DNA of 64,000 nucleotides from Isoetes taiwanensis (taxonomy: Eukaryota > Streptophyta > Lycopodiopsida > Isoetales > Isoetaceae). Shown piece by piece: positions 20,148 to 31,938 of this stretch. The DNA lies in assembly GCA_021234155.1 (NCBI GenBank), contig JAJEKV010000137.1, positions 1,618,103 to 1,682,102 of the forward strand. Reading direction: 5' to 3'. How positions within the stretch are numbered: position 1 is the first letter of the stretch; each line of letters opens with the position of its first letter. The translations under genes and the position numbers were made by a program. Below the pieces are notes generated by a model. It worked only from the letters and a program-made list of their open reading frames with translations. It was not told where the DNA came from and made no database searches.

Positions 20148-21926
20148 TGACATTGTCTGAAAGCAAAAAGGTGCTGTTAGAATGCTTAATTCAAATGTTA
20201 ACACGTGATATTTGCAGTAAGCCAAAAGACATGTTTTGGTTGGGCATTACGACCATCACGGCCTGTCTCAATCCTATTCCCATCCACAATGATGGCTTCA
20301 AGCTAGCACCTGCCAATGAGATATTTATCGGGTTGTGCAAAGAAAACTATGCAGCCATATGAATAAAAAATATACCTTGTCATATCAGCATAAACGTTGA
20401 CCTTTAACTAAAAGTCTATAAAAGCACAGTACAATTTCGAGCTGTTGGAGTTGCCTTCTAAACAAATCTCCTCCTGAAGGTGTTATAACTGAATTGCATT
20501 ATTCCATATATTCCATAAATTGTCTGCTAAATTGTCTCATAAAGAATAACAATCTCATAAATTGTCATAAATTATTCAAGGAATTTCAAAAAGAAATCAT
20601 TGCCAGAAATGCCTATAAGATTTAAAGATATCTCTGCCTAAGCTATCTAGACAGAATGTCTCGAGCCTTTTTTTGTGCTCAGAGACTGCGATATTATCCT
20701 TATACATTGAGAAGTAGCATTGTCAGATAGGTAAGCAGCTGCTCACTGAAACCTAAACGAGGAAACTACCTGATTTTAGTTAACTAAAGTCCCAAGTTTT
20801 ATTCTTTCTTCCGGATAAACTAGCGAGAAAGCATCAAATAGCCATTCCCATGATCATCGCAGCATTGTAACTTCGTTTATAAATGTGTAGATGCATGCCC
20901 TGTACAGATGATCAGAGGCAGCCACAATAAAAAATACACCTAGAAACGTGCCTTTGTCGCTGATGAGCCCGCTTGAAATGCCCTTTCTGAGACTTGTCCT
21001 TCTGTGGTATAGCACTAGACTCCGGTAATGAGAACGTAGCTGATGCCCAGGAAAACAGAGCACAAATGCCGAGCGATGGTGAATATGTTTGGGGATTGGT
21101 AAACGGGCAGATAGAAGAAGAAAAAATACAAAGATGGGCAGCGGAAAATAGAAGCTGGGCCATGGATTAGTGGTTCTGCAGAACTGAACAAAATATGAGA
21201 AGTGTGGCCTGAGTGAGTTGCATTGAAGTCAATATGCGACAACATAAGAGGAAGTATTGAGAACCCAAACAAAGCTCTTCTCTGTGGCACGCAACAACAC
21301 AAAATGTAAGAGCCAAACCCAGAGGAGAAGAGGCAACGAGGGCATAGTCTTGGCGCGTATAGCCGGAAGAGTCCCCTTGGAATAATTCCGAAAACAAAAT
21401 TTGCTTTGCATTCCTGCCTGCAAAATAGATGAAGCTAATTCGGAAATGGCTTCCATGTGGACGCCGGAAAGGATAGCCTGAAAATATAGATAATTCCAAA
21501 AGTTTTTCTGTTTGGAATAATCTTATATATAGTTAGATACCAATGAATCTTTCATAATCGCTTCATCTTCTTAATCTCCTCATCTGGACCGTTGATGAAG
21601 GGACGCATCATATTCCCTCTCCAAGAACCACAACTGTTGAGCAAAACTAAAGATGGGGTCAAACCCCATTTTCCACCTCAGCACATGGTTCTCAAACTAT
21701 AATAGAAGTCAATCTACACTATACAGTCGGTCTAGCACAGCAACAGAATTGCAACAATACATACACAATTGCAAGAACAAACACAATTGCAAGAACAATT
21801 GTGTCATTCACAAACACATGCTCATCCATATATGTTGCATGCAATTATAAGAACCTGAAATCGAACAAAAGAAAGAGCAATGCAGTTACCCACATGCCAA
21901 TATCATGCAGATTCAGCAAAACAATT
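20148..21926. other. no recognised gene
   Basis: AT-rich non-coding sequence of 1.8 kb. Minus-strand frames near 21,000-21,500 overlap each other and show no domain signature. A run of CACAATTGCAAGAACAA repeats occurs at about 21,756-21,800. Confidence 0.4.
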
Positions 21927-21977
21927 GGGGATTTGAACCCCCTGCCATGAGAAGGCAGTACCAATGCCTTGCCATGA
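21927..21977 (-). repeat. tRNA-like sequence with Pol III A and B boxes
   Basis: The minus strand reads GGCAAGGCATTGGTACTGCC, then GGGGGTTCAAATCCCC, resembling a D-arm A box and a T-arm B box (GGTTCAAATCC). The distance between boxes is about 9 nt shorter than in a tRNA and no acceptor stem closes, so a SINE head or tRNA fragment is more likely than a tRNA gene. Confidence 0.45.
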
Positions 21978-22741
21978 AAAGCAATGAACACTGTTGCAGT
22001 TCCTAAATCATCACTATTGCAACAACAGAACAAGGGCTACTATGGCAAAAAAAATTGGAAAGAAAATCCAGATCCCCCAGCGCAACTGCAAGAAGAATCA
22101 CGCAAGAATCTCGCTCTTCGAGATTGTGGAGCAAGAAGGCATCAAGGGAAGAGATTTTTAGGAAGGATTTTTAATTCTGGTGACCGTGGCAGAGGTATTA
22201 AAGCGTTCTCTGAGTCCACAAGGCGGGAATCTTTCACAATCCAAATATGGGCTCATCGGAGCTTTGTAGATCTGCCTGATGCAAAAACTCTGTCTCTGGT
22301 GGCAAAAATCTGGCTTGGACTGAAATCGAAAGAGCCGAATCTCTCTAACCTTATTAGAATCCGGGTTGGCTCTTCTGCATTGTGCATATCCAAAATCCTG
22401 GCTCCTTACCGAATCCCACCGCCGTGTCCACACTTCCCTAACCTGTGCGCTAAATAAAAACCCTGAATTCCATGGAATGTTCTAAAATAAACAAATCACA
22501 GGACCTTACAAAACCCAAAACCATATTTATGACATCAGTATTATACAGTTTTGGTATACTCATACTTGTCAAAACCTTATAAAACCTTAAGTAATATCTG
22601 CTGCTTTCAATAATTGCAGAAGATGAACCGTATGATTTTGCATGGCTTGTTTGCATATTCATTGCAAACACATAGCTGACACTGGACCCCGATATACGAA
22701 ATGGAAGTTGTGTATTATTTTGGAGTTTGAAAGTTTAGAGC
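21978..22741. other. no recognised gene
   Basis: Open frames on both strands between 21,984 and 22,457 (157 codons plus, 91 minus) overlap each other and carry no motif I recognise. Confidence 0.35.
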
Positions 22742-23282
22742 TTGGTTTTCTATGGCGCATGGGATTCTGCATGTGTTGCTGCAGAGGCCTTCGATACTTT
22801 TGATCTTTATGAGACCTTATTTGGAATACCCTTCTATCATGATCCCCAGTTCAATCAGCAGGTTCAACCTCAAAAAATAAGGTTGCCTTCTAGGGGAGAT
22901 ACATGGATTCCTCTAATAGAAATTAATGCAATACTTGATAACTCCTCAAAGAACCAAGAGATAAATCTAGAATTGCAGAACTAAATTTGGAGCAGAGCAA
23001 AGACATGGATGTCTCAATTGTAAGTAATGTGAGTGTTCATAAGAGGCATGTGGAGTTCACTTTGAACAGAAATGGCAATTTGTATATTGTTAGCATCAAG
23101 AAAGAGCCTTCATGCACCTATCCCGATTATCAGAAGAGGGTTGCCAGGGAACCTTCATTCCATGCGAGCATATATTCTACATCTTCCAGTCAGAGCTTTA
23201 TAGAGATCCCTCCATTGACATGTCGCTTCTCCAGTCAGTGTTTAGTGACGATCTTCTAGATAGCTTATTGCATGTCTTTTAA
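22742..23282 (+). pseudogene. SWIM-type zinc-finger protein fragment
   Basis: Three frames joined by shifts near 22,980 and 23,160 read FDLYETLFGIPFYHDPQFNQ, IPLIEINAILDNSS, HVEFTLNRNGNLYIVSIKKE, SCTYPDYQKRVA and CEHIFYIFQSELYRDPS, ending HVF and a stop. The last parts match the SWIM finger CxCx(n)CxH, with the second Cys changed to Tyr. SWIM fingers occur in E3 ligases, MULE/FAR1 transposases and other proteins, and the context does not say which. The changed Cys and the shifts mark a pseudogene. Confidence 0.5.
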
Positions 23283-23569
23283 CTGTGCTAAATCTCATTT
23301 CACACGTCTTTTAACTACATTACAACTCATTCTGCATCAGGGAACTAATATTTGTTGGACTTTAATAAATATTATGTGATTGGTAGTTTTACATTACATT
23401 GATTGATTTCTTTCATTGTAGTTAAATATATATATAGTTATGCCAACCACCTTGCAACTATGAACGTTCTATGCTTTAAATGCTATATGCTCTTACTTAT
23501 ACTCTTAGCATTATTAATATAGACTGGAGAAACCTATCAGATTGGAGTCTAGTTGAGGGAAAAAGACCA

Positions 23570-24120
23570 TAAGACCATTATAAAAAGGACCACAAAAAAT
23601 TGCACTCGTCGGGTGCCATGATCTTTCTTACCAATGCAGAATGCTTCAGAGGTTTCCACTTTTGTCATTAGCATATCATTTGCCAGGAAATTATCCACTA
23701 TCTCCTTTGTATTCTCACTCTCTTTCTCTGGCATCCCAACAATTCATAGGTTCAAAGCTCTGTATTTCCTTTCTTGCATTTTGGCATATTCTTGTAGATT
23801 GCAAACCTCGTCTAAGGCTGATTTTGTCCCTGTTTCTGATGCATGTTCTTTAATTCCATGATGTCATTCTTTACTACGTTTAACTCATCCTGTAGCTGGC
23901 CCAGATTTGTGCGCAAAGTCTCATTCTCAGATCTCAAGTTTTTAATTTCATCAAATAGCTTTATCTCCCTCAATGCAGACTCATGCCGAAAATTTACTAG
24001 GTCTGTCATTATAGTGGCAAGCGAGATTTCTCCAGCAAATGCGGAGGTTTCTCCTTCATTACTGGCTGGTTTCTTAGTGGTAGATATTGCTTCAATCTCT
24101 GTTCTAGTCTTCTTTGCCAT
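23570..24120 (-). pseudogene. L1-like LINE ORF1 fragment
   Basis: The minus-strand ORF from 24,120 starts MAKKTRTEIEAISTTKKP. Its second half is a heptad coiled coil (LFDEIKNLRSENETLRTN, then LGQLQDELNVV). After a stop and shift near 23,812 comes ERKYRALNL, stop, IVGMPEKESENTKEIVDNFL and EAFCIGKKDHGTR, the RRM-like pattern of L1 ORF1 proteins. The reverse transcriptase of this element is not seen next to it. It touches the gypsy element at about 24,170, so one inserted into the other or both were cut at that point. Confidence 0.65.
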
Positions 24121-24174
24121 CTCAGCTAGTCACAGCAATAATGCTCAGATCCCGGACGAGTAAGACTCAAATCC

Positions 24175-26638
24175 GGGGATCCTGACTCATTAACAAACAG
24201 CTTATTTTGCCTCAAAAGGTCAAAAACCTGCTGAAGGTGTTACTTGTGCTCCTCAATAGTTCTACTATATATAAGTATATCGTCAAAGAAGACTACAACA
24301 CTTTTTCCTAGTACGGGTGCTAGAACTCTCCCCATGAGACGACAGAAAGTTGCTGAAGCATTGGTTAGACCAAAAGGCATTATACGAAATTCATAGTGTC
24401 CAAAAGTTGTTCTGAACGCCGCTTTACCAATGTCTTCTTCCTTTATTCGGATTTGGTGATATCCTGATTTCAAATCAATTTTGCTAAATATGCAGGCACC
24501 TCGTAATTCATCAAATAAATCGTCAGCCCTGGGTACTGGAAATTTATCTTTAACAGTCAGCTTATTGAGAGCTCTATAATCCACGCACATCCGATATCCC
24601 TTATCTTTCTTTTTGATAAGAATGACGGGTGCGCCAAAAGGTGAACAGCTTGGCCATATTAGCTGTCGATCTAACATTTCTGTTATCTGTTTTTCAAGCT
24701 CTAATTTCTCGAAATGACTGACTCGATAAGGTACCCTGTTTGGAGGTTTGGCGTTTTCTTGCAATTGTATTGCATGATCCTCGGGACGATGAGGAGGTAA
24801 ATCTAAAGTTTCCTCATCCTTGAAGAGATTGTCAAATTGTCTGAGAAAACTGTACAACTCGGGAGACTGCGATGGTGGATTGGAGTTTCTCAAGTAAATG
24901 AAGTACGACTCAGCTTCACTCTGTATTAACTTCTTAGCTTCAGAGTATGTCAATAGAGGTTCTAATTGAGATGTGGAATCTGTACACAGCTTCAAAGGTT
25001 GCCCTTCAACAGTTATAATTACTGTCTTTTCCTGGTAATTAGGTCGGGCATCAAACTGTTCTCGCCATCCAATTCCTAATATCACATCCATAGATCCTAG
25101 AGGAGCCATAATCAAAACTCTTTCTTCTGAATACTGCCCTATTTGGATAGGAGCTACCACATATTTATCACACTGATTCCTAGGACCTTTCAAAGCCTGT
25201 ACAACTGTGATTTTCGTTTGCAAATCACAAATAGGTAATCCTAGTTTATACACCAAGTCCTGCGAGATGAAATCATGTGTTGAACCATCGTCAAGTAAAA
25301 CAGTCACATCTTGACCTTTTACTGAACCTTTCATTTTAAACAACCATGCTTCTAGAGGTCCTGTATCGTCTTCTGACAGATTCTTTAGGTATGCAATTTG
25401 CAGTCTCCCTTTTTCTTGTTCAATAGCTGCAAGCTTTCCTTTATTCCTTTCTTTCCCTTCCCTGGAAGTTTCTGGTCTGTCTTCCACATGGTGCGATTGA
25501 GCAACTTGCCTTTCCTTAGGCGGCGGCTCTTTGAACTGTACTTTCTTTGTATTTTTGTCTGCCAGAGCTGTATTCTTTGGGCAGTTGGATTGATAATGTG
25601 GACCTCCACAATTATAACATCCAGTCTTTGGCCCTTTACTCTGTTCCTGTTTGGCCTTCTGTCTATTATTAGAGCGTTTTCCATTCCTTCCATTGAACCT
25701 GGTCTTACGCTCTTCACGGCCCCTTTTATTTTTCTTATCTCTTATATTTTCAATTTTTTCTCGCTTTGGTCTTTTCTGTCCACGAGAAGGCGCTCCTTCC
25801 CATATAACTAACTTACGAGTCTTGGAGTTCAGTTTTCGTTCTGCAGCTCCTGCTTTCTTAATTGCATCTTCCATGTTAACTGGTTCAATAAGATCTAGCT
25901 CTGCAAATATTTCCTCCCTTAATCCGTTCACAAACTTTCTTAAAAGTTCGTGTTCACCCAGGTTTTTAACTTGTGAACCCAGATGGCTAAATTTCATATA
26001 ATATTCGGACACCGTTTCTCCATCATCCTGTTTAACAAGGTCCCATTCTTTTTGCAATATCCAGTAATAGTTTGCAGGCAAATAATGGGCTTCGAATGCA
26101 CTACGAAAAGCTGTCCATGAGTTAACCTCAGGCTGCATCAATCTGCGACCTTGCTACCATACTTGAACTTGTTCATCTAAATAGGTGTCCATGGCTTGCA
26201 GTTTCTCTTGTTCAGTCGCATTAACTCTCTCAAAGAACTTTTCCCAAATCCCCAGGAAACTTATTACCTGCATTGGCTTAACAGATACTCCGCCAGTGAA
26301 GTATGGCAGATCAACTTTTTCCAACCATTTAGGAGCTTATCCCTTTTAGTTGGAGTATCAGTTTCAGTAGTCATCAGAGGCTCTGGGTTGGCAGTCACTG
26401 GCGGCGGATTTTCAGGTGGTGGTGGATGAGCAGGTGGAGGGTCTCTGGGTAATGGAGGTGGTTGAACATTACTGGGTAGGAAACAATAAAGTAGAGCAAT
26501 CTGCTCTAGTTTGTATTGATAATCTTCTGGGGATGTAGGCTGTGGCAGTGCTATCTGGGTAGCGATAAAATCAGCAGTTCTTAATGCCTGCTGGTATTGT
26601 TCTTTAGAGATACTGTAACGGTGTGCCATCGTCACATA
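24175..26638 (-). pseudogene. Ty3/gypsy gag-protease-RT, 3'-truncated
   Basis: The minus strand carries gag from about 26,635 (MAHRYSISKEQYQQAL, then a Pro-rich linker), a shift near 26,270 and a stop near 26,155. A 633-codon open frame (24,240-26,141) follows. It holds the gag core ([14 protein letters not shown]), a zinc knuckle ([13 protein letters not shown], with three instead of four residues before His), a protease ([11 protein letters not shown], where the family has D-S-G) and RT ([53 protein letters not shown]). A TAA at 24,240 replaces a codon just after RT. The RT tail continues to NESG at about 24,175 and is then cut, so RNase H and integrase are missing. It is a retrotransposon, now defective. 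Confidence 0.9.
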
Positions 26639-26653
26639 TTCAAGAGCGGGCTT

Positions 26654-26665
26654 GCTCTGATACCA
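26654..26665 (-). other. gypsy primer-binding site (initiator Met tRNA type)
   Basis: The minus strand reads TGGTATCAGAGC, complementary to the 3' end of plant initiator tRNA-Met, lying about 25 bases upstream of the gag start. It marks the inner edge of the 5' LTR. Confidence 0.85.
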
Positions 26666-27290
26666 AATTGATATAATAAAAGAAATCTTAACAAATTAAT
26701 CTACAAAAAACAAGCAAAATAGAATTGCTCGCCAATCTTTAGGAGATTTATAACCGCCCAACTGGGCTCAGGCTATCATCAAGAATCCGTTTTCTTGCTA
26801 TTAACACCGCAATCGGGCTTTCAACAAAGAAGACAACTCAACTAATGATTACTGTAGCAGGGCAGAGGGTTTTTCTCAAGCTCTCAGTCAGATTTTTGCT
26901 CTAGAATGAGAGCAACAGCTGTATTTATAAGGTGATTCGACCTATTTCCGGTTTTCCCTTTATTGGACACAAATATCTGTCTAAAAGGTATGAAATCACA
27001 AATAACCAGGGATTGGCCGAAAATATCAGAGATTCAACCTTTTACAGGGTCGGATCGACCCTTTTTCCTCAGATCCGGAAGATCAGTTAAGTTCTCACGA
27101 TATTTCTACTGAAGGGTCCGCGACCCGTTATCAGCCACACCCTTAAATATTTAGTTTTTAAATTCCAATGGTTCATATAACTTTAAATATCTAACCTACC
27201 AACCTTGACCCAAGTGACCTAAAAGGAAATGGTCTACCTCTAAATAATTTACTAGCCTTTGAAATAATGATTCCCGATGTGTGAACCTGA
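26666..27290 (-). repeat. Ty3/gypsy 5' LTR (outer edge uncertain)
   Basis: This minus-strand sequence lies directly upstream of the primer-binding site. A TATAAATAC box at 26,931-26,938 would serve as the element promoter. I could not place the TG start of the LTR. The outer end lies somewhere before the LINE at about 27,330. Confidence 0.5.
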
Positions 27291-27329
27291 ACCGCTCCCC
27301 CAAGCTCGCATTGAGCCGTAATAGGAGAG

Positions 27330-30300
27330 CTCCAAACTTTTCTTCAGAGTAGCCAAGAACAGGTTAGTCTATAATTCAATTACTCAGCTGGAATCAGATC
27401 AGGGATCTATCTACACAGATGAGAGAGAAATTGCCTCAGCCTTCCACAGGTTTTACACTGACCTTTTCCAGAATGAGAAGGTGGAAGACAGCAGAATTCA
27501 AGAAGCCTTTGACATGGCTGGCCCCCCTAATGAAGTGATGGACGATGACTGGACTGAGGTCCCTGGCCTTCCTGAAATCTTTAAAACCCTAAAGAAGATG
27601 AAACATGGGAAAAGTCTTGGCATTGATGGCTTCCAGCCAGAATTCTTTGTGGAATTCTGGCCCATAATGAAGGATGATATTATCCAATTTATTCAAGGGG
27701 TTTGGAGGGCAAAGGTAATATCCCACTTTTAATGTTGGACTTATTTCCCTTATTCCCAAGACTGGATCTCCTATTAAAACCAATGAGTGGCGTCCTATCT
27801 CTCTGACTACTACCTTGTATAAATTAGTGGCAAAAATTATTGCTGGCAGAATTGTGATCCACCTCTAGGAGAAAGTAAATGCCTGTCAATCTGCCTTTTT
27901 ACCTAATAGGTCCATTCTCGTCAACTATATTGCTGCTAATGAGGCCTTACACTGGAATATGTTGACTAAACAAAATTGCATTCTTCTTAAGTTGGATTTT
28001 AGAAGGGCTTATGACTGTATTTGTTAGAAGGGCTTATGACTGTATTGGCATTCACGCATATCTCATCAAGCTTATTATGGGGCTTAACCAAAATGCTACT
28101 TCCTGTGTTCTTATCAATGGAGCCCCAAGTGATTTCTTTCCTATTCAAAGGGATGTGAGGCAAGGCTGCCCTCTGGCTCCCTACCTCTTCATAATTGCTG
28201 CTGAAATTCTTACAAAGATGGTATCCTCCTATCAAAACAAGGGTCTCCTCCAAGGACTGCAAATGCCTGACCTTAACAGCTTTCTATCCTTCAATATGCT
28301 GATGATACTTTCATCATGATTAAAGCTGATAATAGCAATTTTGCTAATTTTATAGATTGTATCACTAAATTTGGAGCTGCCTCAGAGATTCACCTTAATT
28401 TTGCTAAATGCTATTCTTACTGACGGCTCCTATCCTGATCTTAATACTCATGGTATCAAATATGTCCCTGAAGGTCACTCTTTAACTTTACTGGGGCTCC
28501 CCCTTGCAGTCCGCATGTCTCACAGAGTAGCCTGGCAACCCAGATTAATAGGATTCGCAAAAAACTCCTTCTCGACTCAAAGAATCTTTATCCCTTGCTG
28601 GCAGAATGCTGATTGCTAATTCTAAGCTTGCTAGCAGTCATGTCTACTTCTCCTCTGCTTTGATTGCTGACAAGGCTTCCTATAATAAAATTGAACAATG
28701 CATCAGGGAATATATTTGGCAGGAGACTCACTTGACTTCCTGGGATGAATTGACCCGTAGTAGGAAGTCTGGTGGCCTGGGATGCAAATCTCTCTTCCTT
28801 CAAGCCCAAATCTTAGGTGCTAAGAATGTTTGGAAAGCCGTCTCGGGCTTTCAATATCCTGCTATGGATTTTATCAGGTTCTGGTTTAACAAGAGTAAAC
28901 CCTTGGGTAGCCCCTCTTTAAGACACCAATTGCCACTCTGCCTTTTATGACTTTCACAGCGCTGCAAATACTTCCCCTCTTCTTAGGAACATCTTTAAAG
29001 CTTGGGAGAAGTTGCCTCAAAGTTTACTCATGATAAAATAACCAACTTTGTGAGGGACACTTCTATTTGTTGGTCTCCTGTCATGGCTCCCCCCTCCTAT
29101 TCTGCCATGGCTATTTGTCACTCCACCTGCTATAAGAAATGGCACTCTGCTATTATCATGTATGTTAAGGATCTGATTGATGATAATGACAAGTGGATCC
29201 CATGGGAGGAGATTAAAAGAAGAGTAGGTGGGAGTGCCACCCATAGATCCATCTATAAGCAAGTAGTCTTGACTTACTCCCCCTTTTTGGGTAAGGATGG
29301 TAAGAGTGAAAGTCACTCCCCTCTGAACTGGTTTTTCAAAATCAAAAGGAGTTATAAAGTCTCCAAATTTTACCACTCCCGGAGAAGGATAGGAAGCATG
29401 CCTCCTTGCAGGGTCTCTCCCTCAAGAATTTCAAGAAGATTCTCTCATCCAGCTGGAAATCTTATTCTTGCCTGAAGATCAAAGTTTTTTCTTGGCTTGT
29501 TCTTCACAATGCCCTCCTGAGTAACACAAATATGATCAAGAGGAATTTCAAGTCCGTTCACAGCCCTCTCTGCCCCCTTTGCAGTAGCCAAGATGAATCT
29601 GTTCTTCACATATTCACTTGTCCCAAGATCCATGAATTTTGGAGATGGCTGTCCCAAATTGGTTCCAAGTTGAGAATCCCTAATCTGGAGTCTACTTCCA
29701 AAACTTCTCAATTCTTCCAACTCCGGGACTCCAATGTCATTTCCACTATCCTCCAATTGGCCTTTTGGATCGAGCTCATCAGATGTGCTCTGGCTCATAA
29801 GACATTAAAATTAAAGAAATTTGATACTGATTGGCTGCTTTGGGGGACTTTCAAGTCTAACTTCTTTTTTGTTCACTTTGACTCTTTGATTGACCCGAAC
29901 TCTATTATGGATTGCAGCCTTCTTGAACAGTGTTAAACAGGTATTCAGGGGGGACCACCCTGCCAGATGATGTTCCTGTCCACCATTCTGGGACCCCCGA
30001 CAGGCTGCCAGGGCGACTTTTCGTCTCAAATTCTTGCTTAAGGAGACATATAATGCCCACATTCTTCATAAGTTCATTGGAGCCCATAACCGGCTTCTTA
30101 CAGAGAACCAATTCTCATGTCTGCGCTCCATAAAGGCAGATGTGAGGCTTATGCTGGAGTTATTCTGGACATAATTTAGGTCCCCCTGGATGAACTGCTT
30201 CTGCTCACCCCCTCCTGGGCCGAAATCAATTGGGCTGCTCCCCCTTGCTATTCCATGCCCCTCACTGCCACCCACTCCTTCCCTAACCTCCCTTTTATTC

Positions 30301-30602
30301 CGTCCTCCCTATTTAATTTGTCGTCTCTTCTTATCTCTGCTGTTTCTTCCCATATGGCAGTTGTCACTAGCTCCCCTCAACAGATCTTGGCTCCTTCTGG
30401 TGGAATTTGGTTATGAAGATGATCCTTGGGCTATTTTTTTCTTAGAGACTATATGTAATCTGCTCCAGATGGCAGTTCGGTTTTTTTGGTCCTTTTCTAA
30501 TATTTTCTGTATAGGCTCTGAGCCTTTATCTTGTATGTTTTTGATTTATGATTAATACAATCCTTCCTTTTCCTCAAAAAAAAAAAAAAAAAAAAAAAAA
30601 AA
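27330..30602 (+). mobile_element. L1-like LINE, 5'-truncated, RT to poly(A)
   Basis: The copy starts inside ORF2 (LFFRVAKNRLVYNSITQLES) and continues with KMKHGKSLGIDGFQPEFF, NEWRPISLTTTLYKLVAKII, SAFLPNRSILVNYIAANEAL, RQGCPLAPYLFIIAAEIL and QYADDTFIMIKA (the RT active site). It then has GGLGCKSLFLQAQ and a zf-RVT finger (CPLCSSQDESVLHIFTCPK). It ends in 27 A residues (30,576-30,602). LINEs copy RNA at a nicked target, which yields such 5' truncation and poly(A) tails. Frameshifts occur near 27,730, 28,000 (a 25-bp tandem duplication), 28,290 and 28,400, so it is not functional. The endonuclease and ORF1 are absent from this copy. Confidence 0.9.
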
Positions 30603-30611
30603 CCAGATCAC

Positions 30612-31490
30612 ACTAGCCTAGACAAATTGCCATACTAGCATAATCATCCGTATTGGTCAATCCCTCTACGGTATTATCAACCCAAAAATCTAAGTGAGTT
30701 CCTTAAATCTTTGGTATTAGACAATCCTGGCCCAAGAATTTAACAAAAAAATAGTATATGCCCTAAAGGACATTAATTACATCTATATACTTTTAAGATA
30801 AAAGGAGACCAAAGTCATAATGAGTTAGGCTTATTTTTTTTTTTTAAACTTTGCATAATTCAACCTGTTTATTCATTCTAAGTTGAGACTTTATAAGAAA
30901 ACAGCAAATCTTTCTCAAGTATAGCATAATCGATTTCTTTGGTCTGATTTTTATTACAGACATTTAAGTATTTCCATTTTGTTTTTATACCACGCCGGGT
31001 TGCTACCAATATGGCTCAGAATATTAGCAACATAACATGCTAAGTATTTTAATCGTGTTACATTCAATTTTTTAAGTTGATCATTTTCTGAATGTAAGCA
31101 AACAGAAAGATCAGATCTGCATAATTGATACCAACTGGTATTTTAAAAAAAGAACATGGGCAGATACACATATTTCATCATAAAAGTATTAATGCCATGC
31201 TTATATAAATCCGAAAGTAGAGGTCTGGATAACAAGTTTAGACCAGGACATTTCTGTAGGTTTCAAAATCTGCAAAAACTTTTCTTTTATGAGGTAAAAA
31301 CTAAGATCACCTAAAATGGCCATTAAGATCTTGAGTTCAGCTTTTAGCAACTGGCCAAAAAACATTATGTATATTCCTGACACTTTGCATCATGCCTTAG
31401 TTAAATAGATAGGGAATAGAGATATATCCCTGATAACAACAAATCTTCGCTTGCCAAGCTCCATGATTATACCAATTTCCATTCCTCTAC
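30612..31490 (+). repeat. duplicated block A, copy 1
   Basis: This AT-rich non-coding block of about 880 bp is nearly identical to 37,134-38,013. It starts ACTAGCCTAGACAAATTGCC and ends CCATTCCTCTAC. It follows the LINE poly(A) tail after about 10 bases. Confidence 0.9.
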
Positions 31491-31927
31491 GTGTCCTCCA
31501 CTTTGGCTGCCGCAAGGTAGTGGGATAAACTAGCCAGTCTGTACAAGATTAGTCTAGTATGGACCTTAAACAAGCTCTAAAAAATTAATGGGCCATGGAT
31601 CGACCGCTGTCTTACAGCGCTATGGTGCCCAACTTCCTAAGGCGGGATTAAATCCTGCCTACAAAGTGTGCATGTAAGGCAAAAGTTTTGCCCAACGGAT
31701 GTGTGGTGAGTTGGTATAGGCCTAGTAATGCCAAAATAAGTGTTCATTTGGTCATGGGTTCAAACCTTGCCAATGTCACTTATCTTTGGGTGTTGGTTAC
31801 TAGGGGTATACGATGATGATCCCCGACGTGGTAGAACTTAAAAGCCTATACGTGTCCTCCACTTTGGCTGTCGCAAGGTAGTGGGATAAACTAGCTAGTC
31901 TGTACAAGATTAGTCTAGTATGGACCT
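31484..31927 (+). repeat. SINE copies: partial (31,484-31,566) and near-full (31,690-31,927)
   Basis: A first partial tail (CGTGTCCTCCACTTTGGCTG to TAGTATGGACC) is followed by about 120 bp of other sequence. A fuller copy then has the tRNA-like head (GGTGAGTTGGTATAGGCC), B box (GGGTTCAAACCTT) and the same tail. The family matches the copy at window position 1-263 on the other strand. Confidence 0.65.
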
Positions 31928-31938
31928 TTGCTGATTCA

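Noticed and set aside
21927-21977. Functional tRNA gene
   Set aside because: A and B boxes are too close and no acceptor or anticodon stem closes.
25385-26001. Plus-strand ORFs of 110-137 codons within the gypsy element
   Set aside because: They are antisense shadows of the gag and protease frame on the minus strand.
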